Virus record (IMG/VR): IMGVR_UViG_3300028577_000020
Coordinates: 1-46,572 of that record
Direction: 5' to 3' (one strand)
DNA from: a virus
DNA length: 46,572 bases
The translations under genes and the position numbers were made by a program. The notes under the pieces were generated by a model. The model worked only from the letters and a program-made list of their open reading frames with translations. It was not told the origin of the DNA and searched no databases. Below, one piece after another: positions 1-7,978 of this stretch. Numbering within the stretch: position 1 is the stretch's first letter; each line of letters opens with the position of its first letter.

Positions 1-7
1 GGTCTAA

Positions 8-1003
8 GTGCTGCCCGATGGTACCACCGTCGTTCACCCACCCATCGTCGTGGATAGTCCCCATGCGGCCACGACGGCCGACTTCCGCGTCAAGTTCAAT
101 GCTAACTACTGCTACAACATCAGGACGATCGCCCTACTGACGCTGCCGGCGATCGATGAAAACAACGAGGACATCGCGACTGTCAAGGTGTTGGTCAGCA
201 GCAAGCCGTCGAACCGCGTCTACGTCAGCACCAGCAAGTTCGACGCTCCTCCTCCTCCCGGTGACATTGACTTTACGTGGAACTATGAGGCCCAGAGCCT
301 GCTAGTGTCGTGGGCTTTTCCGGTCTGGTCACAGCAGGACATCAAGCAGTTTCAGGTCTTCAGGCGCACGACGGTCGACCACCCGTTTCAGTTGCAGAAG
401 TCGTATAACTTCGACGATTCCGACATCAAATTTCCCGATCCCGAGAACCCCGATCCCGTGTTGGTGGAGTACCTGACGTCACCCTGCCAGTTCTATATCG
501 ACGATGACTTCGATCCCAAGGTCAATTCTTCACGTGACAAGGGTTTCATCTATGCTGTGTCCTGTATCGATGCTCACGGCCTGTCGAGCCCGCTGTCGGC
601 GCAGTACCGCGTGTGGTTCGATCAATTCAAGAATAAGCTGCAGCTCGAACACGTCAGTCACCTCGGTGCTCCCAAGCCCTATCCGAACTTGTACCTCGAC
701 GGTGACGTCTTCGTCAATACCATCAAGGTGGCTGGGCCCCACAGCAAACGGATGAAGCTGTACTTCAACCCGGAGTACTACTACTTGTACGACGATCAGA
801 ACAGGTTGACGCCGACACTGGCGACGCAGCAGCGGGGAGGCAGTTACAAGTTGCAGTTCATCAACATCGATAATGGCAAGGCGCAGGACATCGACATTGC
901 GATCAACGACCAGATGAGCACCAATTTGCAACCGCTGGCGACGACACAAGTCAGCCTCGGGCCCAAGCGACGGAATAGGGCACTGGCCAACAGTGCGCCG
1001 TAA
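8..1003 (+). CDS. Virion structural protein with fibronectin-III-like region, possibly a C-terminal part
   Basis: The first 7 bases end an upstream frame (TAA at 5-7), and this frame opens at GTG immediately after it, giving 331 residues. Around residues 85-130 there is a beta-rich stretch of fibronectin-III character (TWNYEAQSLLVSWAFP, then IKQFQVFRR). A second beta-rich block with many Tyr and Asp residues ends in a basic tail (GPKRRNRALA). It resembles the C-terminal part of longer structural proteins in large T4-like phages, from memory of the family rather than a search. The stop sits in the same frame directly before the GTG and no Shine-Dalgarno is visible in the seven bases available. 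The true protein could therefore begin upstream and be split by a stop or an insertion, or this could be a separately initiated gene. It is probably a neck, tail or baseplate component. Confidence 0.6.
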   Translation: MLPDGTTVVHPPIVVDSPHAATTADFRVKFNANYCYNIRTIALLTLPAIDENNEDIATVKVLVSSKPSNRVYVSTSKFDAPPPPGDIDFTWNYEAQSLLVSWAFPVWSQQDIKQFQVFRRTTVDHPFQLQKSYNFDDSDIKFPDPENPDPVLVEYLTSPCQFYIDDDFDPKVNSSRDKGFIYAVSCIDAHGLSSPLSAQYRVWFDQFKNKLQLEHVSHLGAPKPYPNLYLDGDVFVNTIKVAGPHSKRMKLYFNPEYYYLYDDQNRLTPTLATQQRGGSYKLQFINIDNGKAQDIDIAINDQMSTNLQPLATTQVSLGPKRRNRALANSAP

Positions 1004-1020
1004 AGTGTGTGAGGATAGGG

Positions 1021-1026
1021 TAAGAT
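1021..1026 (+). promoter_or_regulatory. -10-like hexamer TAAGAT, leaderless arrangement
   Basis: TAAGAT ends 6 bases before the ATG at 1033, so a start 7 bases downstream of the hexamer would place the mRNA 5' end on the start codon. No good -35 is seen. The same spacing recurs at 2655, 9760, 32886 and 33532. Confidence 0.4.
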
Positions 1027-1032
1027 TAGGAT

Positions 1033-1209
1033 ATGACTAACGTAGAGTGCGACCATCGTTGCAAGCCTTTGGCAAATGATCATCCTGATCGACCTGGGAA
1101 AAAGTTCGAGTGCTGTTTATGCGGTGAATTGTTTGAAGAAGTGTGCAAACCAATTGCTATACAGCCTCAATTCAAGATGCACGTCGGCGCGCCAAATAAC
1201 AAGCCATGA
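1033..1209 (+). CDS. Small Cys-rich (zinc-binding-like) protein, 58 aa
   Basis: An ATG at 1033 opens a 58-codon frame ending in TGA at 1207-1209. The product begins MTNVECDHRCKPLAN and has a central FECCLCGELFEEVC cluster. With the earlier C and H residues this gives enough Cys/His for one zinc site (CxxxC followed by CxxC). The stop overlaps the ATG of the downstream homing endonuclease as ATGA, so the two are probably co-translated. No specific family is recognised; such small zinc proteins are common in large phages and often bind nucleic acid or RNA polymerase, but that role is not shown here. The start lies 6 bases after a TAAGAT hexamer with no usable Shine-Dalgarno, so it may be leaderless. 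Confidence 0.6.
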   Translation: MTNVECDHRCKPLANDHPDRPGKKFECCLCGELFEEVCKPIAIQPQFKMHVGAPNNKP

Positions 1210-1940
1210 TCGTCTACTTGGTCCGCAATCGCCTGAATGGGAAGGGCTACGTGGGGGTGACGAAGTATACGCTTGAATGGCGATGGAAAGAACATTTGAG
1301 TGATGCCCGATGTGGCAGTAAGTTGGCGTTTCACTGTGCCATTCGTAAGTGGGGTGTTGACGCCTTTGAATTGTCGATCATTGAAACGTTGAGTGAGAGT
1401 GCATCACTTGTAGATCTTGACGTCGCCGAAAGACGGTGGGTTAAAGATCTCGACACTTTTGGTAAGAACGGTTATAACATGACACCTGGTGGTCGTGTTG
1501 GGGGTGGTTGGGTGAAGGGTTATGTTGTCAAACAATCAACAAGAGAGAAACTTTCCTTAAGTCGTCGTGGTAAGAAGAATTCACTTGAACAGAATGTTTT
1601 AATTACCACTGGGGTTCGCGCGTATTACGCTACACACGATGGTCCCAACAAGGATAAACCGTGGAGTGATGAGACACGATTGAAAAATATGGTCATCAGA
1701 CACCCACGTAAAAAGCCCGTGTTTGGTTACAATGAAATTGGAGAGTGTGTGATTGCTTACTTGTCGATAGATGATGCTGTCGAAGCGACGGGATTGAGTT
1801 ATCGTACATTGACAGGCAATCGAAAGAAGTACAAACTCAAGTACGTGGACGGGATTACTTACCGTCGTAGCAAGTTGACGATCGCTGAACTGAAAGAAGA
1901 AGGTAGACCCCATGGGCTGGCTCGACAATTCGACGAATAA
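1206..1940 (+). CDS. GIY-YIG homing endonuclease
   Basis: This 244-residue protein opens with the GIY-YIG signature in the form IVYLVRN...GKGYVGVT (residues 2-18). It continues with a conserved Arg and His-containing helix (LEWRWKEHLSDA), an Asn/Glu-containing segment and NGYNMTPGGRVGGG, typical of free-standing phage GIY-YIG enzymes. The C-terminal half holds NUMOD-like DNA-binding repeats: KKPVFGYNEIGECVIAYLSI, then the helix DAVEATGLSYRTLTGN. It cleaves DNA at a homing site and promotes its own copying. Its base composition is AT-richer than its neighbours, a sign of recent arrival. Its 3' end overlaps the start of the next structural gene by 29 bases and supplies that gene's Shine-Dalgarno (AGAAGG). 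Its start overlaps the stop of the small Cys-rich gene. Confidence 0.9.
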   Translation: MIVYLVRNRLNGKGYVGVTKYTLEWRWKEHLSDARCGSKLAFHCAIRKWGVDAFELSIIETLSESASLVDLDVAERRWVKDLDTFGKNGYNMTPGGRVGGGWVKGYVVKQSTREKLSLSRRGKKNSLEQNVLITTGVRAYYATHDGPNKDKPWSDETRLKNMVIRHPRKKPVFGYNEIGECVIAYLSIDDAVEATGLSYRTLTGNRKKYKLKYVDGITYRRSKLTIAELKEEGRPHGLARQFDE

Positions 1941-2628
1941 CTTGATTCTTGATGCTTGTCTCACTGACGTGGGCCGTCAATTCCTCGCTCGCAACGATGG
2001 CTCCTTCGCGGTGCACAAGTACGCGCTCGGCGATGACGAAGTCAACTACGGTATCATCACGAAATACGGCCGAACTGTGGGAGCCGAAAAGATCGAAAAG
2101 AACACCCCCATCTTCGAGGCGCTGACCAACCAAGCCATCGCCCAGAAGTATAGGTTGATCTCCGTCTCCAATCCCAACCTGCTGTACATGCCCCTATTGT
2201 CCCTGACGGGTGATGCCAACGTTGACGGCCTCAACGAGCTGGTGACGCTGGGCCTCAACACGCAGCAGACGGCGGCTGTCACCGTGCAGCAGACTATTCA
2301 GAATGAGACGACGATCGACGTGGAACTACGCGACCAGACGTTCCTGCTCGACGTGCCCAACCTCTTCGTGCAGATCCTGAAGAACACTCCTGAGAACATC
2401 GACGGCAACCAGCGGGCGACATATGTCCTGACCAGGTCGCCGGCGGAGAACTCCTACGGTGGTTCGTCAGTGCAATTCACGATGTCAGTCAAGAGCTTGA
2501 CCAATGCGTTGTTTCAGGTCTACGGGACGACGGCCGACAAGACCTTGATCAAGGCGTTCATGAAGGTGACGGGTGTTCAGAGCGGCGCGGTTCAAGAGAT
2601 AGGAATTGTCATCAATCAAAACCTCTAA
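1912..2628 (+). CDS. Virion structural protein (tail/baseplate-like), 238 aa
   Basis: The protein starts MGWLDNSTNNLILDACLTD and continues with VGRQFLARNDGSFAVHKYAL and GDDEVNYG. This N-terminus is typical of a structural protein family in large T4-like phages (recognition from memory). A middle region of beta structure with repeated short polar segments follows, and it ends VQEIGIVINQNL. No enzymatic motif is present. The start is fixed by AGAAGG eight bases upstream, which lies inside the 3' end of the preceding homing endonuclease gene, so the original gene probably directly followed the fibronectin-like gene before insertion. The exact virion location is unknown; tail tip or baseplate periphery is the likeliest guess. 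Confidence 0.7.
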   Translation: MGWLDNSTNNLILDACLTDVGRQFLARNDGSFAVHKYALGDDEVNYGIITKYGRTVGAEKIEKNTPIFEALTNQAIAQKYRLISVSNPNLLYMPLLSLTGDANVDGLNELVTLGLNTQQTAAVTVQQTIQNETTIDVELRDQTFLLDVPNLFVQILKNTPENIDGNQRATYVLTRSPAENSYGGSSVQFTMSVKSLTNALFQVYGTTADKTLIKAFMKVTGVQSGAVQEIGIVINQNL

Positions 2629-2636
2629 GAGGTGTA

Positions 2637-2661
2637 GATCGTACCCTTAAGTGGTATGATC
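2637..2661 (+). repeat. Imperfect inverted repeat over a putative promoter
   Basis: A 25-base near-palindrome runs from GATC to GATC around an AT-rich centre (CTTAAG). Nine of the twelve opposed pairs are Watson-Crick and two are wobble. It covers the TATGAT hexamer just upstream of the second homing endonuclease gene. It could be an operator, an RNA hairpin, or a homing-site remnant. Confidence 0.45.
2655..2660 (+). promoter_or_regulatory. -10-like hexamer TATGAT, leaderless arrangement
   Basis: TATGAT ends 5 bases before the GTG start at 2666, which has no Shine-Dalgarno. No -35 match is seen at 16-18 bases upstream. It sits in the right arm of the inverted repeat. Confidence 0.4.
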
Positions 2662-2665
2662 AGTT

Positions 2666-3568
2666 GTGTACGTCAAGACGATTGAAGAACTGTTCATTGA
2701 TAAACGCTGGGGTCACCCTCGAGCCCGCCACATTGACGTGTATGCATGTGATGAGTGTGGCGCAGAGCACATGACATCTCACAGGGCAGCGCATGCTACT
2801 AGCGCTGCATTGACGTTCTGTTCGCGTGATTGCAGTAAGCGTTCGAGATCAAGTGGAAAGTTAGCGCAGAAGTGTGTGGATGTTAGGGTTGAGCGGTACG
2901 GCGTTGAATACTCGTCGCAAGTACCCGGTGCGACAGAAAAGATGATTGTGACGAGGGTTGAGAGAACTGGGGCACTTGCGCCGTCAGATCCTACATCATC
3001 ATCGAATGTCAAGTTCAAGCAGACGATGATGGAGAGGCACGGTGCCGATCACCCGTCGAATGCCATTGGCGTCAAGGCGAAGAAGTTAGAGACGTACCGC
3101 GAGAGGTACGGTGTTGATAGCCCGTTCAGTGCGGGATCACCGTTCAGATTATCAAGTGAAGAATTGAGAGTTGCAGGTCAAAAAGGGTATCGATCTACAG
3201 CGAGACAAGAGAACGGATGGATTGTGTCAAAGCCTGAGCAAGCATTAGTTGAGTTTCTGCGAATGAGGTATGGTAACGTTGAACAACAAGCTCTCGTTGA
3301 ACACGGGACACGTAAATGCTGGTTGATTGATGCGTACGTATGCAGCATTGACACATATGTGCAGCTTGATGGTGAGTTCTGGCATGGTCTCGATAAACCC
3401 TACGAAGATCTACACCCGACCAGTAAGAGGGCTTATGATGCCGACCGGGCGCAAGATGAATGGTTCAGAACACATGGACGCAGATTAGTTAGGATAACCG
3501 ACAAGGAACTGATCATGTGCAATAAACTCAACGACTGGTCAACAGTTCTCCAACGATTGGAGGGGTAA
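2666..3568 (+). CDS. Homing endonuclease with Vsr-like (EDxHD) nuclease domain
   Basis: This protein is 300 residues long with a GTG start. The N-terminal third has a Cys cluster (YACDECG, then FCSRDCSK) that could hold zinc. Two to three copies of a short repeat follow, with the pattern RYGVEYSSQVPGATEKM, RHGADHPSNAIGVKAK and RYGVDSPFSAG. These repeats are common in phage homing enzymes and probably bind DNA. The C-terminal domain (about 195-300) carries the EDxHD pattern: Glu in KPEQALVEFL, Asp in WLIDAYV, His in QLDGEFWHG, Asp in AYDADRAQDEWF. It then has the RRLVRITDKEL strand typical of very-short-patch-repair-like nucleases. It sits between two structural genes, overlaps neither, and appears to have replaced the upstream edge of the following gene, whose expected ATG reads ATC. 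Confidence 0.85.
   Translation: MYVKTIEELFIDKRWGHPRARHIDVYACDECGAEHMTSHRAAHATSAALTFCSRDCSKRSRSSGKLAQKCVDVRVERYGVEYSSQVPGATEKMIVTRVERTGALAPSDPTSSSNVKFKQTMMERHGADHPSNAIGVKAKKLETYRERYGVDSPFSAGSPFRLSSEELRVAGQKGYRSTARQENGWIVSKPEQALVEFLRMRYGNVEQQALVEHGTRKCWLIDAYVCSIDTYVQLDGEFWHGLDKPYEDLHPTSKRAYDADRAQDEWFRTHGRRLVRITDKELIMCNKLNDWSTVLQRLEG
3559..3565 (+). promoter_or_regulatory. Strong Shine-Dalgarno GGAGGGG placed before an ATC codon
   Basis: GGAGGGG lies 7 bases upstream of an ATC codon at 3573, in the frame of the next structural gene. No ATG, GTG or TTG occurs in that frame until 3612. The site argues that translation begins at or near 3573. Confidence 0.6.
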
Positions 3569-3572
3569 TCCC

Positions 3573-4817
3573 ATCGCAACCTTCAAAGAAGTCCTCCCGT
3601 CAGACATCAAGGTGGCTCGTTCGTTTCTGAACCAGCTCATCGACGTCCTGCAACAGGACATCAGCGGGTCGGTGTCTCGCCGCAAGTACCAAGTCTTCGT
3701 CACTGGGGGCATCGGACCTGGTGTGACGAGCTCTCTCTTTCAAACCGTCTATGACTCGGACTTCACGCTCCAGACCGCCAACGCCATCTTCGACATGACG
3801 GTGGGCCTAGGCCCCGGCGGCACTACGGAGCTGACGAGCCAGACGGGCGTCGACGCCGCGGGCAAGGAACTATTCCCCAGCTCCAGCCTGATGGTACGCG
3901 AGAAGATGGACGTCTACCGCCAGTTCGCGCAGTCGCTATTAGGCAATGCAACGACCACTTTCACCTCGCCGCTCAACAGCAGCAATCCATCGGACAACAT
4001 CGACGTGGCGCTGTTCATCGCCTTCAAGCGGTTGTTCGCACGTGACAGCATCAAGCGCGAGACGTTTGCGATGCGGTTCTTTCAGACGGCGTCGGCCGTC
4101 GGCCCATCGGGACAGAATGAGCCCCCGACTGCAGGCCCGGTCGGCGACGTCGGATGGATCACCAACCTCAACGTCAATTCGACCGTCGGCTCGGCGATTT
4201 ACACCGACATCGGCGCCGCGACCAATAAGCTGTCGACGTTCGGGGGCCAGGTCGGCAACATTGTCGACAGCGCCAACACCACCCGTAACGTGGGCCTGAT
4301 GTTCTATGATCGCGGCATCCTCGTCCTTGACATGGCCAAGGTGACCAGCGGCAGCCAGTTCGTGTCGGGCACCATCGACGCCATGGCAGCGCTGGGCAAC
4401 CAGACGTTGGGTGCCAAGGGGACGGAGACCAAGTGGAAGTCAGCGTTCATCCCTGACTTCGTCGTCAGTGCGTCGATTGATAACATCATCGACCACGTCG
4501 CCGGTTGCAGGATGGGCTCAGGCAGCAACACCGCCATCACCTTCCAGAACATCACCAACATCAATTCGAGCCTGATCTTCTGTCGGGCGGGCGCAGACGA
4601 GTTCAATTACTCGTCGAACCCAACATACACAGACACCTCCAACCGGATCGTGGTAATTGACGTGGGTCAGGAAGACACGCAGCAGAGCTTCACCTACATC
4701 ACGAGCGTTGGCCTCTATGACGCCAACGACAATCTCCTCGCCGTCGCCAAACTCAGTCGCCCGGTGCAGAAGAACAGTGAACGAGATCTGACGCTACGCC
4801 TCCGCCTCGACTTCTGA
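3573..4817 (+). CDS. Virion structural protein, start at ATC 3573 or GTG 3612
   Basis: From 3573 the frame reads (I)ATFKEVLPSDIKVARSF, an N-terminus that looks native for this family. The first standard start, GTG 3612, would remove 13 of those residues. A perfect Shine-Dalgarno precedes 3573, so initiation at ATC (414 residues) or a recent ATG-to-ATC change is favoured; the safe minimum is 3612-4817, 401 residues. The protein has KYQVFVTGGIGPGVTSS near the start, a Gly-rich middle, and a C-terminus with CRAGADEFNYSSNPTY, then TYITSVGLYDANDNLLAVAK and LRLRLDF. The following gene ends in the same kind of module (SSSNPNY, YITNLYF, FKIKYDF), so the two are structural relatives. It is probably a tail or baseplate component; no enzymatic motif is seen. 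Confidence 0.75.
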   Translation: MATFKEVLPSDIKVARSFLNQLIDVLQQDISGSVSRRKYQVFVTGGIGPGVTSSLFQTVYDSDFTLQTANAIFDMTVGLGPGGTTELTSQTGVDAAGKELFPSSSLMVREKMDVYRQFAQSLLGNATTTFTSPLNSSNPSDNIDVALFIAFKRLFARDSIKRETFAMRFFQTASAVGPSGQNEPPTAGPVGDVGWITNLNVNSTVGSAIYTDIGAATNKLSTFGGQVGNIVDSANTTRNVGLMFYDRGILVLDMAKVTSGSQFVSGTIDAMAALGNQTLGAKGTETKWKSAFIPDFVVSASIDNIIDHVAGCRMGSGSNTAITFQNITNINSSLIFCRAGADEFNYSSNPTYTDTSNRIVVIDVGQEDTQQSFTYITSVGLYDANDNLLAVAKLSRPVQKNSERDLTLRLRLDF

Positions 4818-4891
4818 TCCTCGCGCGCCTTTGGTCGGTTCTTCATGTTTGGGGAATCGTGGTGTAGGGTAGTTAGAGAGTACAGCGACCG

Positions 4892-7441
4892 ATGCCCTCG
4901 ATCTATCCGTTCGATCCCACTGACCTTGAAACGTTCACCGTCGTCACCAACCCGGTGCGCACGTACACGTCGAGTTCGACGCAGGGCTCCACAGGTTCGA
5001 TCTACGTCTATCCGCGTCACTCGTTGATCCAGAAGGACATTCAGCCCGATTCTTCGTTCACCGAGGCGGCCCACGATGATGCCGATCTGTCGTCGTTGCT
5101 GCACCAAGTGCAGATGTCAGCCAAAGTCAGTGCCAATGCCATCACCCACGCCGGTGCCTTGGTCAGTGGCAGCCTCACCAGCCTGCTGACGCAGTACATG
5201 GCAGGCTGCGCCACACAGGGGCAAGCCGAGCGCCTGAAGGTCAAGCTTGACATCGTCAGGTTTTCTCCTCCTCCCGCGTTCAACAGCAACACCCTACGCA
5301 AGTTGATCATCAAGGACCAACTCAACACGTTCTATCGACCCACCTACCCGACGGCACACTGGGCCTACACCAACTACAACACCCTCAACTTCTTCACCGC
5401 GTCGATGGTGCCCACGTCGTCGGTGTTGCTGTACCCGAACATCGGTGGGGGCAACGGAGGCCTCGTCGTCAACAAGGGCCATGCCAGCGGCACCTACACG
5501 CCGAGTGGCTCCTTCAGCTTTGACTTCTACATCAATCCGCGGTACCAACAGGACGCGCCCAACAAGCCCTTCAAGGCGGGCACCATCCTCCACTTATCAT
5601 CGACCTTTGCCCTATCGCTGGTCACGGGTTCAGGCGTCGACTACACTGGCCGTAGCGTGGGCTTTCGCCTGCAGCTACAGTTGAGCCAGTCGGCTGACAT
5701 TGCACCGTCGACGGCGGTGCCGGGCCCGTACCCGTCAGACCTCATCTTCCTGTCCAACGACAATAGCCTGCAGTGGAACCACTGGCACCATGTCGTCGTC
5801 AGGTGGGGCACCAACCAGATCAACAACGGCGTCGGCACTTTCAATGTCGATGGCCTCGACGTCGGCACCTTCACAGTTCCATCATCGACGATTTCACCTG
5901 CAGCGTCGACGTTCTCACAAACCAGCAGCCTGGCCAACCCTGACGTCATGTGCCTGGGCAACTTCTACGAGGGGCCCAACACCAACGGCAACCCGATGGG
6001 TGCCTTCTTTGCGTTCGATCCCGCCAACCGCGACGGCCTGCAGGTGATGTACGCCGAATACGGCGTCGCTGCACCTCCGAGTTACTTCTTTAGGCACCCG
6101 CTCAATGCCGAGCTTCACGACGTCGCCATCCGTCGCTGCTACATGTCAGACACTGACATTGCCTTCAGCGCCAGCATCGGGCCCACCTTCCTTGACAACA
6201 CTTTCTCATTCTATGTGCCGCCCTTCTTCGTCGAGCAATCGCCATATCGCCAGTTTGTGGGTGACCATGGCGGCCTCCTCATCACCCCCTTTGAAGAGAT
6301 CGACGGTGCCTCAACGACACCCTTCAGCGTCGCACTGTCGTTCGGCGTCGCGGGTCACTACATCAACCTTGAGAACTTTGGTAAGGACTTGGGTTCACAG
6401 GTCTTTCCGTTGCTACATCACCTGACAGGCGTTGCCATTCAGACGTCGACTAGTGCGGAGACGTGTAATGACTTCCTGTACTCGCAACCCTTCGTTGCCA
6501 AGCGCAACCTGACGATCCTACCTTGCGACGACGGCAATTTCGTTCCCAGCTTTCAATTGCTGGTGTCGGAGGGATTGGCCCGCGCCGTCGATGACCTGGG
6601 CCTCGATGAGCTCAGCTTCATCAACCTCGACAACATGATCTCGACGGCGACGCTGATGTTCGGCGCGGGGGCCTTCGACGACGGCACGCAGCCCGATGTG
6701 CAGGTCAATGCCTTTGCCAACATCCAGCTGGGCGCGACGCCTGAGACGCCTTTCACCGCGGCGGGCCCGGCAACGTTGAACTACATCAACACTGCACAGT
6801 CGGGCAGTGACGTCGAGTTCGGTGCGCCGCTGACGGTCTTTCAACGCACGCAGGATCCGTCGTCGAATGAAGTCGTCGTCTTTGACATCAGCAACCTGTA
6901 CTACGGTTTCAGGATCAGCCCGGGTACGCTGACATTCAGTGAACCCGATCTGATGCGATCGAGCCTGTTGGGCTCGCAGCATGATATTACGCAACCCAAC
7001 ACGCGTGGGCCCATCTCGATTAACTTGGCCGATGATGGGCGTGGCAACGTGTACCGGGCAGATTGCTTGACGCCACAGGCAACGTGGAACTCGGTGGGCA
7101 ATGTGTATTACGACGAGGGTCTGGTGCTGCTCAAGAGCCCTCACCTGTACTTCTATGGCCTCAATCAATTCGGCACCAACTTCAGGGGTGAGCAGCACGT
7201 GCACGTCATGAAGCTTGATGCCTTTGCGCCGAGCAATCAATTGAACAGCTCGAGCAATCCCAACTACGCGTCGGTGCCTCCGACGGGCTATCCGAATGAC
7301 CCCGAGGACAACTTCGTCTACATCACCAACCTGTACTTCCACGACCGTGACTTAAATGTGGTGATGAAGACGGCACTCGCTCAACCCATCGCGAAAAGGC
7401 CGGGGGATAAAGTCCTCTTTAAGATCAAGTACGACTTCTAA
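4892..7441 (+). CDS. Large virion structural protein with LamG-like domain
   Basis: This protein is 849 residues long. The N-terminal part (MPSIYPFDPTDLETFTVVTN) is followed by a helical segment and FYRPTYPTAHWAYTNYN, a motif familiar from structural proteins of large T4-like phages. Residues about 205-350 form a concanavalin/LamG-like sandwich: GSFSFDFYINPRY, then WNHWHHVVVRWGTNQINN and GTFNVDGLDVGTFTV. The C-terminus carries the same SSSNPNY...NFVYITNLYF...LFKIKYDF module as the upstream gene. LamG-like folds in virions often bind sugars, so a role in adsorption or tail decoration is inferred. The ATG at 4892 follows TAGAGAGTACAG with only a weak Shine-Dalgarno. A TAGTTA element lies at 4870. 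Confidence 0.75.
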   Translation: MPSIYPFDPTDLETFTVVTNPVRTYTSSSTQGSTGSIYVYPRHSLIQKDIQPDSSFTEAAHDDADLSSLLHQVQMSAKVSANAITHAGALVSGSLTSLLTQYMAGCATQGQAERLKVKLDIVRFSPPPAFNSNTLRKLIIKDQLNTFYRPTYPTAHWAYTNYNTLNFFTASMVPTSSVLLYPNIGGGNGGLVVNKGHASGTYTPSGSFSFDFYINPRYQQDAPNKPFKAGTILHLSSTFALSLVTGSGVDYTGRSVGFRLQLQLSQSADIAPSTAVPGPYPSDLIFLSNDNSLQWNHWHHVVVRWGTNQINNGVGTFNVDGLDVGTFTVPSSTISPAASTFSQTSSLANPDVMCLGNFYEGPNTNGNPMGAFFAFDPANRDGLQVMYAEYGVAAPPSYFFRHPLNAELHDVAIRRCYMSDTDIAFSASIGPTFLDNTFSFYVPPFFVEQSPYRQFVGDHGGLLITPFEEIDGASTTPFSVALSFGVAGHYINLENFGKDLGSQVFPLLHHLTGVAIQTSTSAETCNDFLYSQPFVAKRNLTILPCDDGNFVPSFQLLVSEGLARAVDDLGLDELSFINLDNMISTATLMFGAGAFDDGTQPDVQVNAFANIQLGATPETPFTAAGPATLNYINTAQSGSDVEFGAPLTVFQRTQDPSSNEVVVFDISNLYYGFRISPGTLTFSEPDLMRSSLLGSQHDITQPNTRGPISINLADDGRGNVYRADCLTPQATWNSVGNVYYDEGLVLLKSPHLYFYGLNQFGTNFRGEQHVHVMKLDAFAPSNQLNSSSNPNYASVPPTGYPNDPEDNFVYITNLYFHDRDLNVVMKTALAQPIAKRPGDKVLFKIKYDF

Positions 7442-7516
7442 GTTGTTGATATCATTGACTTTTAAGTGAGTTGACTACATTCACGTTAATTCGATCATGA
7501 TCTTCATCGACGACCA

Positions 7517-7526
7517 TAGTTAAGAT
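7517..7526 (+). promoter_or_regulatory. Overlapping TAGTTA and TAAGAT promoter-like elements
   Basis: TAGTTA (7517-7522) and TAAGAT (7521-7526) overlap in the gap before the small membrane protein. Either could be a -10 element giving a leader of about 15-20 bases to the ATG at 7550. No clear -35 is seen. Confidence 0.3.
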
Positions 7527-7549
7527 CGACAAGAAAGTTGGTTGATCTC

Positions 7550-7702
7550 ATGAACATTCTCTGGATTCTGTGCTGCATTATCTTCGTGATGTGGCTATTG
7601 GGCTTTGTGTTCTTCCCCATCGCCGGCGGGTTCATTCACCTGCTGTTGCTCGTCATCGTCGTGTTGGTCATCGTCCGCCTGTTGCAAGGCCGCGGCGTCT
7701 AA
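7550..7702 (+). CDS. Small membrane protein, DUF5670 / lmo0937-like, 50 aa
   Basis: The 50-residue product starts MNILWILCCIIFVMWLLG and ends IVRLLQGRGV. It has two hydrophobic segments (about 3-22 and 29-44) separated by FFPIAGGFIH, which is exactly the layout of the lmo0937/DUF5670 family of tiny bacterial membrane proteins. Its function is unknown; in bacteria it is often stress-associated. In a phage it may act at the inner membrane, for instance on permeability or lysis timing, but nothing in the sequence shows this. It stands alone between structural genes and the Cys-rich gene, with its own upstream promoter-like elements. Confidence 0.7.
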   Translation: MNILWILCCIIFVMWLLGFVFFPIAGGFIHLLLLVIVVLVIVRLLQGRGV

Positions 7703-7728
7703 CCATCCCCATCGCAGCTCGTCGGACC

Positions 7729-7734
7729 TATTTA
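7729..7734 (+). promoter_or_regulatory. TATTTA element, candidate promoter
   Basis: TATTTA ends 4 bases before the ATG at 7739, and no Shine-Dalgarno is present between them. It is one of the TANTTA elements recurring in the gaps of this genome. Confidence 0.35.
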
Positions 7735-7738
7735 CCTC

Positions 7739-7978
7739 ATGCGTATTAGGTTCGGCGAGCTCAAGCGACTGATCGGCGAGGCCAACCGCAACCGGCGCAC
7801 GGGCCAGTATTCCTACGAGGCCAACTTCGAGCGCCTCTGCACCTGCGGTCACCCGTTGGCCGTCCACGCCGGCGACGCGCCACACCCGTGTTTCAATGAT
7901 GATACCGGCATTGCAGGTGCGACGGGTGAAGACTGCACCTGTGAAAGGTTCAGGCCCATCCGTGGCAAAAAAGCGTAA
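7739..7978 (+). CDS. Small Cys-rich protein with N-terminal amphipathic helix motif, 79 aa
   Basis: The protein begins RIRFGELKRLIGEA, the helix motif that recurs on several unrelated proteins in this window. It then has a zinc-binding-like core: CTCGHPLAVHAG, PCFNDD and CTCERFRP, giving five Cys and two His. A spacing of CxC...C...CxC suggests one metal site. It ends RGKKA, with its last bases overlapping the start of the gp4-like gene. The function is unknown; it may be a capsid-associated or nucleic-acid-binding accessory. The overlap with a head-completion gene suggests a late role. Confidence 0.6.
   Translation: MRIRFGELKRLIGEANRNRRTGQYSYEANFERLCTCGHPLAVHAGDAPHPCFNDDTGIAGATGEDCTCERFRPIRGKKA

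Noticed and set aside
6518-7342. Minus-strand open frame of 274 residues
   Set aside because: It lies entirely opposite the structural gene at 4892-7441 and is low in hydrophobic-core pattern, rich in Arg and Val.
7455-7476. Two TTGACT boxes as -35 elements
   Set aside because: No matching -10 occurs 16-18 bases downstream of either.
7966-7975. A6 run at the overlap of the Cys-rich and gp4-like genes as a -1 slippery site
   Set aside because: A -1 shift from the first frame does not lead into the gp4 frame; only a +1 or -2 would, and gp4 has its own GTG.
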